From the NCBI GenBank assembly GCA_964603985.1, contig CAZRXG010000020.1, forward strand, positions 9,700 to 73,699: 64,000 nucleotides of DNA. Direction: 5' to 3'. A model generated the notes under the pieces. It searched no databases, was not told where the DNA came from, and saw only the letters and a list, made by a program, of their open reading frames with translations. Both the position numbers and the translations under genes were made by a program. This document shows, piece by piece, positions 9,310 through 18,899 of the stretch. This DNA comes from CAZRXG01 sp964603985 (GTDB lineage: Bacteria > Chloroflexota > Anaerolineae > Aggregatilineales > UBA3940). Position 1 is the first letter of the stretch. Each line of letters begins with the position of its first letter.

Positions 9310-9977
9310 GTGCTGATGTACCTCACGATGCGGCCCGGCACACCGACCACGACGGCGTGATCGGGTACGTCGGTGTTCACGAAAGCCCCGCCCGTGATGC
9401 GTGCCCCTTTACCCACCACGACGCGGCTGTTGATGCTGGCCCCCATCTCGATGACGACATCATCGGCCACCTCGACGTAGGTCGATACCCGCGCCCCCTG
9501 TCCCAGGAAGACGTTTGTCCCCAGGTGCGCGTGGTGATCGACGCTCGCGCCGACGCCGATGACGCAGTGCGGGCCGACGGTGCTCTCGGCGGCGACGATC
9601 CCCCCGGCCCGGACGATGCAGCCCGGTCCCAGCTTCGCCGTCGGCGAGATGACGGCCTGGGGATGCACAGCCGTTATCGGTGGGATGCTCTGCCGGTGCA
9701 GCATCTTGATCAGGCGGGCGCGCACGTCCATCAGGTCAGGCCCCAGCGCGATGATGGCGTGCAGGTCGCGGTGCTCCTCTGCAAGCTGGGGCAGCACGTC
9801 GTCGTCGCCCAGGATGCGCAGTGAGATGCCCTCCCCCACGCTGCGCTCGCTCAGGCCGAGTGCTTTATCCGTGCAGCCGATCACGAGCGCACCGTGCTGC
9901 TGGCTCAATATCTCGTAGACGACCCTGGCATACCCACCCGCGCCCAGGATGACGACCGGTCTATTCTGCTCGGCCAT
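9306..9977 (-). CDS. NeuD/PglD-type sugar O- or N-acetyltransferase
   Basis: This 223-residue protein has an N-terminal Rossmann-like PglD_N domain (VVILGAGGYARVVYEIL) and a C-terminal left-handed beta-helix of hexapeptide repeats (about residues 100-215, for example GPGCIVRAGGIVAAESTVG). His in DHHAHLG is the candidate catalytic base. Relatives acetylate sialic-acid or UDP-sugar precursors using acetyl-CoA in the cytoplasm, for surface glycans. GGGAGGCGG precedes the ATG. The 4-nt overlap with the downstream lipoprotein gene indicates coupled expression. The sugar substrate is not predictable. Confidence 0.88.
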   Translation of the reverse strand: MAEQNRPVVILGAGGYARVVYEILSQQHGALVIGCTDKALGLSERSVGEGISLRILGDDDVLPQLAEEHRDLHAIIALGPDLMDVRARLIKMLHRQSIPPITAVHPQAVISPTAKLGPGCIVRAGGIVAAESTVGPHCVIGVGASVDHHAHLGTNVFLGQGARVSTYVEVADDVVIEMGASINSRVVVGKGARITGGAFVNTDVPDHAVVVGVPGRIVRYIST

Positions 9978-10027
9978 AGCCCGCCTCCCATCGATCCGGC
10001 TGCTTTTAAGGTAGCACGGTCGGCGGT

Positions 10028-11269
10028 TTAGGGCAATAGGGACCGGTCGGCCAGCAGGTCAAAGGGCGGGTACACACCCAGTACTTGGCCTTTTGCGTCG
10101 AGCACGAGCAGGTTGGTGTGCCCCCACTCCGACGGCAGGCCGTCCAGCGCAAAGAGCGTCACTGCCACCACGCGCGGGTCGTCCAGCCAGGGTGTCCATC
10201 CGGTCTCAGGATACTGCGGATAGCGCCCCCCGTTCCCGTGCAGGGTCAGGTCGAGGTAGTGGGCCATCGTCTCCGCGTCAGGCAGGGCGGGGCCGCCATC
10301 CGGGGATGCCAGGTCAGCCGATTCGGCGTGCCGCCAGCCGGTCTCTGTGATCAGCACGGGCAGCGGTCCGACGCCGTAGGTCGCCAGCTTATACAGCTCC
10401 CACTCGTAGCCGTTGACCCCGCGGTTGAAGACGCTCTCCGGCGGCTCGACGTGGGCCGGGTTGGCAGCGCCGTTCAGCAGATCCACCTGGTAGCTCTGCC
10501 GCCAGGGGCCTTCGGCAAACGGGCCTTGCGGGTAGGCGTGGCTGGCCCAGGCATCGATGTGGGCGAACACGTCCGGGTGGGCGGCTACCATCCCGTCGAG
10601 GAAGGACTCCTCGTCCATGTAGGCCGCACCATCGATGAAAGGCAGGCCGCCGGTGTGCGGCGCGTAGGCGTCAAATCCCGCGTTGAGCACCCGTGCGCCG
10701 GGATCGGCGGCGTGCAGGGCGTCGGCCACGTCAATCAGGAAGCGGGCGTAGGCGGCGGGGTCAGGCTGCCCGCCCCACTCATTCCCGTGATTAGGCTCGT
10801 TGCCCGCAACGACGAAATGCTCCCCGGTCGGCCAGTCAAGCGCGGCGGCAAAGTCGGCGTAGCGGGCGGCCACCGTGTAGTATGTGCCATCCGGGTCAGG
10901 CGGTGGGGCGATCCATCGATCCGCCTCCCGGTCGTAGACTGTCGCCAGGCGCAGGATGGGTGTCAGATGCAGGTCGGCGCATAGATCCATGAAAATCTGC
11001 CAGCGGTCGGGGTCAAGGTCGTCGAGGCGCACCAACTGGGTCACGTAGCCCCACTCGCCGACCGCCTGGCGGGCGCGGCGCAGGTGCTCCGGCCACACCT
11101 CGACCGGCCAGTGATTCCGCCCGTCGTCCAGCAGCAGGTAGACGCCCAGCCTGTTCGAGGTCGCCGGGATCGGGCGCGGCGTGGAGTCCGGTCTGGACGC
11201 GCAGGCGGCCAGCAGCACCAGGGCGGCACACAGCCCGCTCCCCCGCCGGAGGGCGTGTACAGTCCGCAT
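10028..11269 (-). CDS. Secreted lipoprotein with a TIM-barrel glycoside hydrolase-like domain
   Basis: This 413-residue protein has a signal peptide with lipobox LVLLAACAS, so it should be anchored outside the membrane. The body looks like a clan-A (beta/alpha)8 glycosidase: VVAGNEPNHGNEW carries the NEP acid/base glutamate and VLITETGW the nucleophile glutamate, at the expected beta-4 and beta-7 spacing. No specific GH family is recognised. The start at 11269 begins the signal peptide and overlaps the stop of the EamA gene by one base (TGATG); the frame stays open upstream, but that extension is the shadow of the EamA gene. Confidence 0.78.
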   Translation of the reverse strand: MRTVHALRRGSGLCAALVLLAACASRPDSTPRPIPATSNRLGVYLLLDDGRNHWPVEVWPEHLRRARQAVGEWGYVTQLVRLDDLDPDRWQIFMDLCADLHLTPILRLATVYDREADRWIAPPPDPDGTYYTVAARYADFAAALDWPTGEHFVVAGNEPNHGNEWGGQPDPAAYARFLIDVADALHAADPGARVLNAGFDAYAPHTGGLPFIDGAAYMDEESFLDGMVAAHPDVFAHIDAWASHAYPQGPFAEGPWRQSYQVDLLNGAANPAHVEPPESVFNRGVNGYEWELYKLATYGVGPLPVLITETGWRHAESADLASPDGGPALPDAETMAHYLDLTLHGNGGRYPQYPETGWTPWLDDPRVVAVTLFALDGLPSEWGHTNLLVLDAKGQVLGVYPPFDLLADRSLLP

Positions 11270-12165
11270 CACCGTGCTGAGCTGCGGTGGACGACGTAAA
11301 TCCCGGCCAGTGTGACCACGCCGCCCACGACGTGCCACAGGCCGGGCCACTCGCCGAGAACGGGCATCGCGACCAGCGTTGCGACGATGGGCTGGCCGAG
11401 CAGCGTCACCGAAACCAGTGAGGCACGCAGGTGGCCGAAAGCGTAGTTGATCAGCAGCCAGCCGAGGATGTGCGTCACCAGCGCCAGGCCGAGCAGCGCC
11501 CGGTAGCTCGATGCGGGCAGCCCGGTCAGCGGGTGGCCCAGCGCCAGGCTCACGCCCAGCAGGATGATCGCGCCGACTCCCGAAAACAGCCACATGTAGG
11601 TCAGGTTGTCGATGTGCTGGCGGGTGTGCTGGGTCGTCAACTGGTAGCCTGCATACGCGACACTGGCAGACGCGGCCAGCAGGTTGCCCAGAACTACCAT
11701 CGACGTGTTTTTCGCGCCGTTGGTGTCAACACTGTCCACGCCGACGATCAGCGCAGCCCCACACAATGCGATCACCAGCCCCAGCCAGTAAGCCGGGCGC
11801 AGCCTCTCCCGGAAGATCAGCCACGCTCCCAGCCCAACCCAGATGGGCGCGGTGTTGCCGAGCAGTGTGGCAGTCGAGGCGGTGGTCATCGTGAGCGAGG
11901 TGTTCCACACGCCAAGGTCGAGCGCAAAGAACAGCCCGGCCAACACGCCCCAGCCGAGTATCCTGCGTGGCAGCCGCGCGTTGCCGCGCCGCCAGTGGAC
12001 GATCAGGGGAACACTCATCACCAGTGTCGCAATCGCAAGCCGGTAGAAGCCGACAACGTCGCCGGTGGTGTTCGCCAGCTTGACGAAGATCGGTGAGAAG
12101 CCGATGCATAGCACACCGGTCACCAGTGCGCCATAGGCACGGACGTTAGCGGTGGATTCGCTCAT
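11269..12165 (-). CDS. EamA (drug/metabolite transporter superfamily) permease
   Basis: This 298-residue protein has ten membrane helices arranged as two EamA repeats (residues 8-140 and 155-290). Family members export amino acids, nucleosides or drugs across the inner membrane; the substrate is unknown. It is the first gene of a tight minus-strand unit with the glycosidase-like lipoprotein, the acetyltransferase and the M15-like lipoprotein. No Shine-Dalgarno sequence precedes the ATG; TATACT ends 8 nt upstream, so it may be translated from a leaderless mRNA. Confidence 0.88.
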   Translation of the reverse strand: MSESTANVRAYGALVTGVLCIGFSPIFVKLANTTGDVVGFYRLAIATLVMSVPLIVHWRRGNARLPRRILGWGVLAGLFFALDLGVWNTSLTMTTASTATLLGNTAPIWVGLGAWLIFRERLRPAYWLGLVIALCGAALIVGVDSVDTNGAKNTSMVVLGNLLAASASVAYAGYQLTTQHTRQHIDNLTYMWLFSGVGAIILLGVSLALGHPLTGLPASSYRALLGLALVTHILGWLLINYAFGHLRASLVSVTLLGQPIVATLVAMPVLGEWPGLWHVVGGVVTLAGIYVVHRSSAR

Positions 12166-12173
12166 GGGGGAGA

Positions 12174-12179
12174 AGTATA
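12174..12179 (-). promoter_or_regulatory. Candidate -10 box for the EamA unit
   Basis: TATACT on the minus strand ends 8 nt before the start codon, with TTTACC 16 nt upstream as a partial -35. The geometry again predicts little or no 5' leader. Confidence 0.4.
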
Positions 12180-12360
12180 GCGTCTTTGCAACACGGGTAA
12201 AAGTGAACGAAAGCCAGACCCACCCACGCCGAGAACGCCGGGGATCGTCTGGCTGCCCGGAAAGATGCTATACAATCATACGGTTGAAAACGGAGGAATA
12301 TTGCTGCGGACCCTTGCCCTTATCTGCTGATATGGCCGCGTACACACTTCCCGGTGCACG

Positions 12361-14907
12361 CTAGCGCCACCCGGTGGACACCATATCAGGTGTCAGTGGT
12401 GTCTCCTGGTTGGTCACCACAACCGTGCGGCTTTCCCCCGCGGCCAGGTCGAAGTAGTTATCGCTGAAGTGAGTCCGCTCGTCCGGCACGATCACGTGGA
12501 AATAGTAGAGATATGCAGGTGCATACACATGAACCAGCAGTTCGTGCTCGCTGCGAGAAGACAGGGCGATCTCAGGTCCCACCACCGGGCGTTGTAAGTC
12601 CTTCACAGGCGCGAAGAAGTGGCGATTCGCCGGGAAGCGCTCCGATGACGAGCGCACGGCCAGGTAGTGAGTCGGCCTGGCGACAATCTGCTGCGCCTCA
12701 CCTCGCCAGACAACCCGGCTGCTGTTGGCCGGGACCTGTACCTGATGCCGTTCTTCCCATACCGTCCCCTCCGCGAAGGTGCCCAACTTGATCACAATCG
12801 TATCGCTCACGTCTTCAAGCGTATCGTTCGTTATCCACAGCTCGCTCGTGCCGTCGTCCAGCGCCTTGAATGAGGCCAGCACCGGCGCGTACGCCCGCTT
12901 TACGTAGAAGTATCCGGCCTTCCCAAAACCGTAGTAGTCGAGAATGCTCCAGCTCAGTCCGGGCCAGCAGTCGTTGAGCTGCCAGAGCAGCGTCCCCGAG
13001 CAGTGTGGTTTCCGGCGGCGAAAATGCTCGATCCCGAACTTCAGTCCCTCCGCCTGCGCGATCATGCTGAAGTCGATATATTCGTCGAGGTCCCTGGGCA
13101 GTCCCGTGACGGTCAGCATCAGATTATCGCCCTTGGTCTTGGGGTTGTCCTTGTTATGGTGATCCATCGAGGGGCTGTGGTGATAGAGCTGGTCGGATGG
13201 CATGCACCGGCGCAGTGTCTCGTGCACGGGGGAGGCGTGCATGCCGAACTCGCTGATGAAGCGTCCTGTGTTCTCGGCGTAGTGGACGAAGGAGACATCC
13301 TCCGGTTTCGGCCCCGACGAGAGACGTTCCGCAAGATCTACATCGGCTTCTACCCTCACCGGAAGGCCGTGCCACACGTGCCAGTCGTGGACATCACCCT
13401 CCTCCATGCTGTTGGGCTGCGGGCCGCCGTAGGGGCTTCCCGGCCAGTAAGGGGTGAACCCGTCCAGATCCTGCACCACCTTGGGCATGATCTCGTCGTA
13501 GTACAGCGTGCCGAGGAGTGGAGTCGATTGCTCTTGCCCTAAGGTTTTCCCGTAGTGGTGGAGCATCTGGTTTTCGTTATTGCCGCACCAGAGCGCCATG
13601 GATGGGTGGTTCCGCAGACGCTCGACCTGATAGCGGACCTCCGCCTGCACCTCGTCGACGAAGCCGGGGTCGTCCTCAGGGTAGGGCGCGCACGCGAACA
13701 TGAAATCTTGCCAGATCAGTATCCCCAGCCGGTCGCAGAGATCGTAGAACGCGTCGTGCTCGTAGATCCCGCCGCCCCAGACGCGCAGCATATTCATGTT
13801 GGCGTCCAGGGCTGCCGTGAGCAACTGTTCGTAGCGGTCCGCAGTCAGCGCCCCCACGAAGGAACTCGCCGGAATCCAGTTGGCGCCGCGCGCGAAGATT
13901 GGAACGCCGTTGAGGACGAACCGGAAGAAACGTGTGCCCGGCTCCTCCGGATCGGGTGATTGATCCAGTTCCAGCGTGCGAATGCCGACCTGCTGCTGCT
14001 TACAGTCTAACTCGCTGCCGTCCTGGAGGATTGTGACCTGGAGCGTGTACAGGCAAGGCTCTCCCAGATCGTGTGTCCACCACAGACTGGGTTGCTCCAC
14101 GGGCATGGATGCTTCGGCGACGAGCCGGTCTCCGCGATCCGTCAGGACGAGCGTCTGCTCGGCGACCGCCTCTGTCCCGTCCGGCGGTATGAGCGCAAGC
14201 GCAACCTCAATTGGCCGGTCGCCGGTGAAGCGCTCAACTTCCACCCTGGCCCAGACGAGCGCCCGCTCCCCCGCCGGGTCGATTTCGAGGGTTGCAAAGC
14301 GCACTCCGTGAATGGCGGCCTGACGCTGGCGGCGGATCTCGACCGGACGCCAGATCCCGACCGTTGGCAGGCGTGGCCCCCAATCCCAGCCGAAGCCAAA
14401 TTGGGCCTTGCGCATGAAGTTGCGCTTTGTCTCTATCAGTTCGCCGGGTCGCCAGGCCGGGGATGGTGCGTCCCTCACGTGATCCAGCGGCGGGTCGAAA
14501 CAGAGTGCCAGCGTGTTGGGCCGATCCGTATATACCCTGCCGGTTACGTCGAAGATGGCTTCGCGGAACATGTTGCCGTGTTTGCCCAGCGGCTCTCCGT
14601 TGAGCCAGATGGTCACGAATGTGTCCAGCCCGTGAAACACGAGCAGCAGCCGCTCTTGCAGTTGTGGTGCGTGATCATATGTGAACTGAGCGCGGTACCA
14701 CCATTCACGCTCCTCGACCCAGGCGCAGTCTGGCTCGTTGCGGTCGTAGAAGGGGTCTGGGATTCGCCCGGCGGCAACCAGCGCCTGGTGTACGTCTCCG
14801 GGCACCGCCACGTCGATCCAGTCACTTGTATCAAACTGCTCGGCAAAAGCGCCGAGCGTGACACCTTCACCCGGCGCGAAATCCTTAAGCCTGCACTGAT
14901 CGAACAC
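12361..14907 (-). CDS. Beta-mannosidase, glycoside hydrolase family 2
   Basis: This 848-residue cytoplasmic enzyme removes terminal beta-D-mannose from oligosaccharides. It has the GH2 sugar-binding domain (about 1-200), an immunoglobulin-like domain and the catalytic TIM barrel. The acid/base Glu445 lies in WCGNNENQ and the nucleophile Glu553 in ISEFGMHASP. A GTG start at 14907 is preferred because AAGGAGAGG lies just upstream and the family N-terminus begins there; an in-frame ATG at 14961 is possible. No signal peptide is seen. It is the last gene of the unit with cellobiose 2-epimerase and a GH94 phosphorylase, pointing to intracellular breakdown of mannan- or glucomannan-derived oligosaccharides. 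Confidence 0.93.
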   Translation of the reverse strand: MFDQCRLKDFAPGEGVTLGAFAEQFDTSDWIDVAVPGDVHQALVAAGRIPDPFYDRNEPDCAWVEEREWWYRAQFTYDHAPQLQERLLLVFHGLDTFVTIWLNGEPLGKHGNMFREAIFDVTGRVYTDRPNTLALCFDPPLDHVRDAPSPAWRPGELIETKRNFMRKAQFGFGWDWGPRLPTVGIWRPVEIRRQRQAAIHGVRFATLEIDPAGERALVWARVEVERFTGDRPIEVALALIPPDGTEAVAEQTLVLTDRGDRLVAEASMPVEQPSLWWTHDLGEPCLYTLQVTILQDGSELDCKQQQVGIRTLELDQSPDPEEPGTRFFRFVLNGVPIFARGANWIPASSFVGALTADRYEQLLTAALDANMNMLRVWGGGIYEHDAFYDLCDRLGILIWQDFMFACAPYPEDDPGFVDEVQAEVRYQVERLRNHPSMALWCGNNENQMLHHYGKTLGQEQSTPLLGTLYYDEIMPKVVQDLDGFTPYWPGSPYGGPQPNSMEEGDVHDWHVWHGLPVRVEADVDLAERLSSGPKPEDVSFVHYAENTGRFISEFGMHASPVHETLRRCMPSDQLYHHSPSMDHHNKDNPKTKGDNLMLTVTGLPRDLDEYIDFSMIAQAEGLKFGIEHFRRRKPHCSGTLLWQLNDCWPGLSWSILDYYGFGKAGYFYVKRAYAPVLASFKALDDGTSELWITNDTLEDVSDTIVIKLGTFAEGTVWEERHQVQVPANSSRVVWRGEAQQIVARPTHYLAVRSSSERFPANRHFFAPVKDLQRPVVGPEIALSSRSEHELLVHVYAPAYLYYFHVIVPDERTHFSDNYFDLAAGESRTVVVTNQETPLTPDMVSTGWR

Positions 14908-14968
14908 GTGCCTCTCCTTGTCCGTTGAGGGGAACCTGCCAGGCGGAGCGCCAGATATCAACTTGCGC

Positions 14969-17362
14969 TCATCCTAGAATGACCTCTACCCGGTTGTGAT
15001 CGCCGAGTCTGTCCGCCGGGATCAGGTTGCCGGGCAACGCTTCGCCGTTAAGGGTCAGAGCCTTGACGCCGCGACAGACGCCATCCGGGTTCCTGACATC
15101 TATCTGGATCGTCCGGCCTCGGAAACGGCGCGTGGCCTTGAATCCGTCCCAGGCGCCGGGGATGCACGGATCAACGCGCAGGCCGTCCGGTTCAGGCCGC
15201 AGCCCCAGGATATACTGCGTGGCGCTGATGTAGGCCCAGGCTGCCGCACCGGTCAGCCACGAAGTGCGGGTGTTGCCGGGCCGGGGCGAATAGATCGAGT
15301 AAGTCGTTTGCCCCTGCACGTAAGGCTCGATCTGGCGAATTTCGGCGCGGTCATTGTAGGTGGCTGGCATGGAAGCGCGATAATACTCGTAAGCCCGGTC
15401 ACCATTACCCAGCATACATTCGGCCATTACCCCCCAGCCCTGGGTGTGGTTGAAGATACCGGCGTTCTCTTTGACGCCGGGGTTAAAGACCACGGCACGC
15501 ATCACGTCGATGGACGTTTTGACGAAAGGCGGGGCGCAAAGCATCAGCCCGTAAGGGGTAGCCAGCCGCTCCTGGACGGTCTGCATGCAGCGGGAAGCCT
15601 GTTCAGGCGTGGCCGCGCCGCTGATCACCGCCCAAAGCTGGGTGTTCAGGTAGACCTGCCCTTCTTCGTATTCGTGCGTGCCGTAGATGGTGCCGTCCTC
15701 GCCAATGGCCCAGATAAACCAGTCCCCGTCCCAGGCGCAGGCCTGGATGCTGGTGTCCAGGGTTTCACGTTGGCGCAAGGCCCAGGTGGCCTCCTCCGGT
15801 TTGCCCAGCCGTTCGGCAATCTCTGCGTAGATCGTCAGGCCCAGCCGCACCTGAAAGGCGACAAACAGGCTTTCTCCGTAGTAACCGAGCCGCAGGCAGT
15901 CGTTCCAGTCGGCGGACAGGCCGCAGGGCAGGCCGTGTTTGCCGGTGCGCTCCAGGTTGAATTCCAGGGCGCGGCGCAGGTGGCCGAAGACGGTGGCTTC
16001 GCCCTGATCGGCGTAGGGCAGCACCTTGTCGTAGAAATCGAGGTCGCCGGTTTCGCCCACGAAGGCCGGGATGGTGTTGAAGAACCACAGGCAGTCGTCG
16101 GACCGGTACTCTTCGGGGGCGGGGCCTTTTTCGTGGCCGGGACGGTGTTCGAAGGGTTTGACGACAGGCATGGCCCCGCCGTTGGACAACTGGCCGGTCA
16201 GCATCAGTTCCAGGCGCGCCCGGGCTTCTTCGGGGATGGCGGCAGTCACTCCCAGAATGTCTTGCACCGAGTCGCGGAAGCCCAGCCCGTCGCGCCTGCC
16301 GCTGTAGATCAGACTGGCGGCCCGTGACCAGGCGAAGGTGATCAGGCAGTTATAGAGGCCCCACACGTTGATCGTGTGGTTGAGGTCTTCATCCGGCGTC
16401 TCCACCACCAGACTATCCAGCCTGGCGTGCCAACTGTCCTTCAGTTTTCGCAGTTCGACCTCGGCCCGCTCCAGTGATCCAAACTCGGCCACCGTGCGTT
16501 TGCCCACCGAGCGAGCGTCCCCGATTCCCAGCATGACCAGCATCTCGCGGCTCTCGCCTGGCTGGAGGGTCAGGTTAGTTTGCAGGCTGCCGCAGGCGTT
16601 ATCGCCGTAGGCGTTGCTGTTGGTGCATTGGCCCTGCTCGACCGCCAGCGGGTTGTGGTAGCTCCGGTATGGGCCGAGAAAAGCGTCGCGGCTGGTATCG
16701 TACCCGTCCAGTGACGCGCCAATCAATGCCATCCAGGAATGTTGGGCAATATCGTGAAGGAAAATCCCCTCTGTATCGGAGGTCAGGTTATCCTGAATGG
16801 CAATGCGTAACAATCCATCGGCCAGCTCACCGCGCACGATGAAGAGTGAGTATTGCAGATTGACCTGATCCTGGTGCGTGTCCCACTGATTGGTGAACTC
16901 GCAGAAGGTGAAGGCCGAAATCTCGCGCGGACGGTCGCTCTCGTTGGTGACTTTCAGCCGCCAGTACTCGAAGGTCTGCCCCAGTGGAACGAAATAGGTG
17001 GTCTCGCTGGTGATCCCCGCATAGCGCGATTCGAAAACGGTGTACGCCGTGCCGTGACGGCAGGTGGAGCGGTACCGGTCGAGCGGTTTGCCTACGGGCT
17101 GCCAGGAGGCTGACCAGTAATCGCCGCTCTCGCGGTCGCGCAGGTAGAAGTAGCGTCCCGGCTGGTCCATCGGGACACTGTTGAAATACAGACGCATGAA
17201 ACGCCCGCGCGCCCCCGATTGATAGAAACCATAGCCTCCGGCATTGTTGGTGATGACAGCCCCGTACTCGGTGGAGCCGAGGTAATTGCTCCACGATTGG
17301 GGAGTGTCAGGCCGGGTGATCACGTACTCTTTCGCATGGTCGTCAAAATAGCCGTATTTCAT
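14969..17362 (-). CDS. GH94 disaccharide phosphorylase (cellobiose/chitobiose phosphorylase family)
   Basis: This 797-residue enzyme uses phosphate to split a beta-linked disaccharide, releasing a sugar 1-phosphate. The N-terminus (MKYGYFDDHAKEYVIT) is typical of GH94, followed by the beta-sandwich, helical linker and (alpha/alpha)6 barrel. GFRDSVQD and the ADWNDC motif (Asp485 region, the general acid of the family) are present. Length fits cellobiose phosphorylase and N,N'-diacetylchitobiose phosphorylase alike. The neighbouring cellobiose 2-epimerase and beta-mannosidase favour a cellobiose or Glc-Man type substrate, but this is inference. AAGGGA precedes the ATG. The gap to the beta-mannosidase start is 61 nt. 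Confidence 0.92.
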   Translation of the reverse strand: MKYGYFDDHAKEYVITRPDTPQSWSNYLGSTEYGAVITNNAGGYGFYQSGARGRFMRLYFNSVPMDQPGRYFYLRDRESGDYWSASWQPVGKPLDRYRSTCRHGTAYTVFESRYAGITSETTYFVPLGQTFEYWRLKVTNESDRPREISAFTFCEFTNQWDTHQDQVNLQYSLFIVRGELADGLLRIAIQDNLTSDTEGIFLHDIAQHSWMALIGASLDGYDTSRDAFLGPYRSYHNPLAVEQGQCTNSNAYGDNACGSLQTNLTLQPGESREMLVMLGIGDARSVGKRTVAEFGSLERAEVELRKLKDSWHARLDSLVVETPDEDLNHTINVWGLYNCLITFAWSRAASLIYSGRRDGLGFRDSVQDILGVTAAIPEEARARLELMLTGQLSNGGAMPVVKPFEHRPGHEKGPAPEEYRSDDCLWFFNTIPAFVGETGDLDFYDKVLPYADQGEATVFGHLRRALEFNLERTGKHGLPCGLSADWNDCLRLGYYGESLFVAFQVRLGLTIYAEIAERLGKPEEATWALRQRETLDTSIQACAWDGDWFIWAIGEDGTIYGTHEYEEGQVYLNTQLWAVISGAATPEQASRCMQTVQERLATPYGLMLCAPPFVKTSIDVMRAVVFNPGVKENAGIFNHTQGWGVMAECMLGNGDRAYEYYRASMPATYNDRAEIRQIEPYVQGQTTYSIYSPRPGNTRTSWLTGAAAWAYISATQYILGLRPEPDGLRVDPCIPGAWDGFKATRRFRGRTIQIDVRNPDGVCRGVKALTLNGEALPGNLIPADRLGDHNRVEVILG

Positions 17363-17462
17363 GAGAGTCCCTTGTCAGAAATGTGTGCTGGAGCAGCGAG
17401 CCTGTATCAAGACGCTCTGAGACACTGTCCCTCACGGAGCAGCGCCTGACGCCGACCGGAGA

Positions 17463-18665
17463 TCAACTATCCAAACGGGCAAGCATTTCGAAGCAGGCCC
17501 GGCTGTGGTGGTAGGGACATTCCCAGGGGCCAGCTTTATATATAGCGTTATCCGGCGTGCCGTCCCGATGTAACTGCTTAAACCATCCCCCATGTGTCCG
17601 GTCGACCACGTTGGCCTGAATGTACGTCCAGCACCGGTAGGCCGCCTGCGCGAACTCCACCTGATCTGTAAGTTGGTACGCGTTGTAGAAGCCGACCATC
17701 GCTTCGGCCTGCACCCACCAGGCCTTACCGGTATCCACCAGGCCCTGCGGGCTGCCTTCGTAAAACAGGCTGCCATCGTCGTCCAGTCCCTCGCGATAGA
17801 CAGCCCTCGCAATGCTTACTGCGGACTCGCGGGTCTGCGCCAATAATGCCGGGTCGGCCAGTGTCTCGGCAGCTTCCAGCAGCAGCCAACTGCCTTCGAT
17901 GTCGTGACCAAAGGATACAACCTCCGAGAGCGAATGCCAGGAATCATCGAAGAAGAGCTTGAGATGGCCGGTCTGATGGTCAATGATGTGCTGCCGGAAG
18001 GTTTCGAGCAAAGCTCTGTGCCGGGCCTTGAGGTGCGCATCGTCCCACACCCGCAGCAAACCGGTGTATGCTTCCAGGATATGCAGCATGGTGTTCATGG
18101 ATTTGCGGCAGTTGAGATCTTTCTCGCTCAGGCGCATGTCCGCCAGTGCTCCCCATTCGCGGCTGCTGCCCTCGATATAGCCCTGGTAAACCGCGTCATA
18201 GGCATGCTTCTCCAACAGGTGAAACAACGTCTGGGCCAGCGTCAGGCTCTGCGGCTCCTGCGTGGCCCGGTGATACGCGGCCAGACCATAAATCGCGAAG
18301 GCCTGGGCGTAGTGATGCTTGCGGTCGGAGATTGGGTTACCCTTGTAGTCTACCTGCCAGTAGAGGCCGCCATGCTCCTGATCCCAAAAGACGCGGGTGA
18401 GATAGTCGTAAGCCCACCGGGCCATTGACAGGTATTGTTCCGCGCCCAATCTCCGGTAGGCCGTAGCATAAGTCCAGAGAATGCGTGCGCACAAGGTGGC
18501 AGAGCGTGGTACTTCGTTGTGAACCTGGAGGTCGTTGGACACGGCTCCGTAAAAGCCGCCGTTGACCCTGTCCACGACATGGGTCATCCAGAAGGGCAGA
18601 ATATTCCCCGTCAGCTCTTCTTCCAGATGCCGTCTAAAATCAGACCGGTCGAATGTTTGCATCAT
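17463..18665 (-). CDS. Cellobiose 2-epimerase (AGE superfamily)
   Basis: This 400-residue (alpha/alpha)6-barrel enzyme epimerises C2 of the reducing-end glucose of beta-1,4 disaccharides, turning cellobiose into Glc-beta-1,4-Man or mannobiose into Man-Glc. Family signatures include FGHDIEGSWLL (His254), KAWWVQAEAMVGFYNAYQ and CPYHHSRAC (His386), the two His being the likely acid/base pair. The closest alternative, N-acylglucosamine 2-epimerase, is less likely because of the GPWECPYHHSR and DIEGSW motifs. It is the first gene of the unit, 100 nt before the phosphorylase. No good Shine-Dalgarno is seen near the ATGATG start. Confidence 0.88.
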   Translation of the reverse strand: MMQTFDRSDFRRHLEEELTGNILPFWMTHVVDRVNGGFYGAVSNDLQVHNEVPRSATLCARILWTYATAYRRLGAEQYLSMARWAYDYLTRVFWDQEHGGLYWQVDYKGNPISDRKHHYAQAFAIYGLAAYHRATQEPQSLTLAQTLFHLLEKHAYDAVYQGYIEGSSREWGALADMRLSEKDLNCRKSMNTMLHILEAYTGLLRVWDDAHLKARHRALLETFRQHIIDHQTGHLKLFFDDSWHSLSEVVSFGHDIEGSWLLLEAAETLADPALLAQTRESAVSIARAVYREGLDDDGSLFYEGSPQGLVDTGKAWWVQAEAMVGFYNAYQLTDQVEFAQAAYRCWTYIQANVVDRTHGGWFKQLHRDGTPDNAIYKAGPWECPYHHSRACFEMLARLDS

Positions 18666-18839
18666 CGGATGCCACGAGTCCTCTCAAGATTTGGATAGGG
18701 TGGTGTCAAAAAGGCACATTCTCAACCTCATGGAGCATTGTACACCAATATCCTTTGTGCCCGTACCGGGCTGCGTATTGTGGCACCGCATTGGCAACGG
18801 CCCCAATCACTCGTGATAGTATAGCAAGGCTCCGGGGAT

Positions 18840-18880
18840 AAACGGCGAGGCGGAGACAGAAGAGTCCCCGCCTCGTTGCG
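18840..18880 (-). terminator. Hairpin terminator downstream of the FNT gene
   Basis: A 12-bp stem with one mismatch (CGAGGCGGGGAC with GTCTCCGCCTCG, minus strand) lies 25 nt after the FNT stop codon. The following sequence (CCGTTTATCC) is only weakly T-rich. Confidence 0.5.
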
Positions 18881-18899
18881 GCTCTGGCGGGAGAGGTGA

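Noticed and set aside
11270..11593. A 108-residue N-terminal extension of the glycosidase-like lipoprotein
   Set aside because: It is antiframe to the EamA gene, and the signal peptide with lipobox starts at the later ATG.
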